DNA from: a virus | Length of the DNA stretch: 23,852 bases | Virus record (IMG/VR): IMGVR_UViG_3300017992_000085 | Coordinates: 1-23,852 of that record | Reading direction: 5' to 3' (one strand) | In this document: positions 23,364 through 23,852 of the stretch, one piece after another | Layout of the letters: every line of letters starts with the position of its first letter | How positions within the stretch are numbered: position 1 is the first letter of the stretch | Notes under the pieces: model-generated | Databases searched by the model: none | Told to the model about the DNA's origin: nothing | Seen by the model: the letters and a program-made list of their open reading frames with translations, nothing else | Translations under genes and position numbers: made by a program

Positions 23364-23852
23364 TGCCTCTGCCCGAACGATGCGCATTGTCGCGATTGCC
23401 AAATCGTTGTGCCGAAATCGCGTTGCCAAAGCTCTGCGGTTCGTGCGACGTGTGCCCCGGTACGCCAAACGATATCTACTGTACGATTGGCCCGTATGGC
23501 GGCGATGACGGTTTGCAATTGTTGTCGTGCATCAGCGCAGGCCCGCCCTCCTACCAATCGCGTCGCTTGACTTTAACGGAAGGCGCACTAAACGGCACAT
23601 GGCAGCTATTGTTTAGCGGTGGGGATACGTGGCCGTGTGAATGGCGCAGCATTCTGGGTTATGGCCAGTATGAGCGTTACCCTGAGGCGCCGGATTGCAC
23701 CGGAGGAATGTATGTTGAAACTGGCATCGTTTATATCGTAGCGTATCGGAATGATTGCCTGTTGCGGGTACAGGCGTGGAGCGGCGCAAACTATGGTTCG
23801 AGCTATCTTGTGGACAACCTATTAGTGGCCACGGTGTCGTGCCCGGAGATAC
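23363..23852 (+). CDS. Cys-rich protein, partial at window end
   Basis: The ATG at 23363 overlaps the previous stop as TAATG, and the frame remains open to the window edge for 163 codons. The N-terminus has clustered cysteines at 7, 16, 25, 28, 31 and 40, with CGSCDVCPGTPNDIY, followed by a beta-rich part (LNGTWQLLFSGG, GIVYIVAYRNDCLLRVQAW). This resembles Cys-rich domains that I recall from planctomycete and phage proteins, but not firmly. It has much lower G+C than the other genes. Truncated here, so length and function are open. Confidence 0.6.
   Translation, partial: MPLPERCALSRLPNRCAEIALPKLCGSCDVCPGTPNDIYCTIGPYGGDDGLQLLSCISAGPPSYQSRRLTLTEGALNGTWQLLFSGGDTWPCEWRSILGYGQYERYPEAPDCTGGMYVETGIVYIVAYRNDCLLRVQAWSGANYGSSYLVDNLLVATVSCPEI

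Noticed and set aside
1-23852. tRNA, rRNA, CRISPR, retroelement or diversity-generating repeats
   Set aside because: No cloverleaf with CCA-like end, no regularly spaced direct repeats, no reverse transcriptase and no template/variable repeat pair were seen.

Overview
The window is about 24 kb of one high-GC, densely packed, single-strand (+) gene cluster that reads as the packaging, head and tail module of a tailed phage or prophage. Nearly every gene abuts or overlaps the next by 1-8 bases. I see no integrase, repressor, lysis gene, replication gene, tRNA, rRNA, CRISPR array or IS element. No tail-sheath protein is recognisable, and there is a tape-measure-like protein, so a siphovirus-like, non-contractile tail is most likely. 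The host is not directly identifiable. G+C is about two thirds, and several proteins recall, from memory only, phage proteins seen in Planctomycetes and environmental contigs (the small terminase, the beta-helix protein, the Cys-rich last gene). I treat a planctomycete-like or other high-GC host as tentative.

Layout: (1) 1-205 has no confident gene. (2) 206-4239 carries a ParB-domain/DNA methyltransferase fusion, a small terminase (Nu1-like) and a large terminase (GpA family). (3) 4236-5134 holds three small proteins (a doubtful 48-residue ORF, a zinc-ribbon protein, and a 94-residue protein in the lambda gpW slot) among repeat-like spacer sequence. (4) 5131-6962 is the portal gene, broken by a one-base frameshift near 5584. 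(5) 7062-10395 is the capsid block: HK97-type prohead protease with a likely nested in-frame scaffold gene, a decoration-like protein, the major capsid protein and a further probable virion protein. The last three start from identical perfect TAAGGAGG stop/Shine-Dalgarno fusions. (6) 10408-12267 contains a strong hairpin and then the connector set (107-residue virion protein, FII-like joining protein, tail terminator-like protein, gp10/Z-like protein). (7) 12280-15978 holds the probable tail tube, a chaperone-position protein and a short tape measure. (8) 15978-23852 is the tail tip and adhesion region: two small proteins, a Cys-rich beta-helix protein, Ig/FN3-like structural proteins, a large hub-like protein with a calcium-binding motif, and two end genes where base composition falls sharply.

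The genes work together in the usual order: terminase cuts and pumps DNA through the portal; scaffold and protease shape the prohead; capsid and decoration proteins complete it; connector and tail proteins close the neck and build the tail; the right-hand genes form the tip. The most notable points are the nested scaffold start, the portal frameshift, a terminase N-terminus that extends upstream of any standard start codon, an in-frame amber junction between two tail genes, and a composition break at about 23120.
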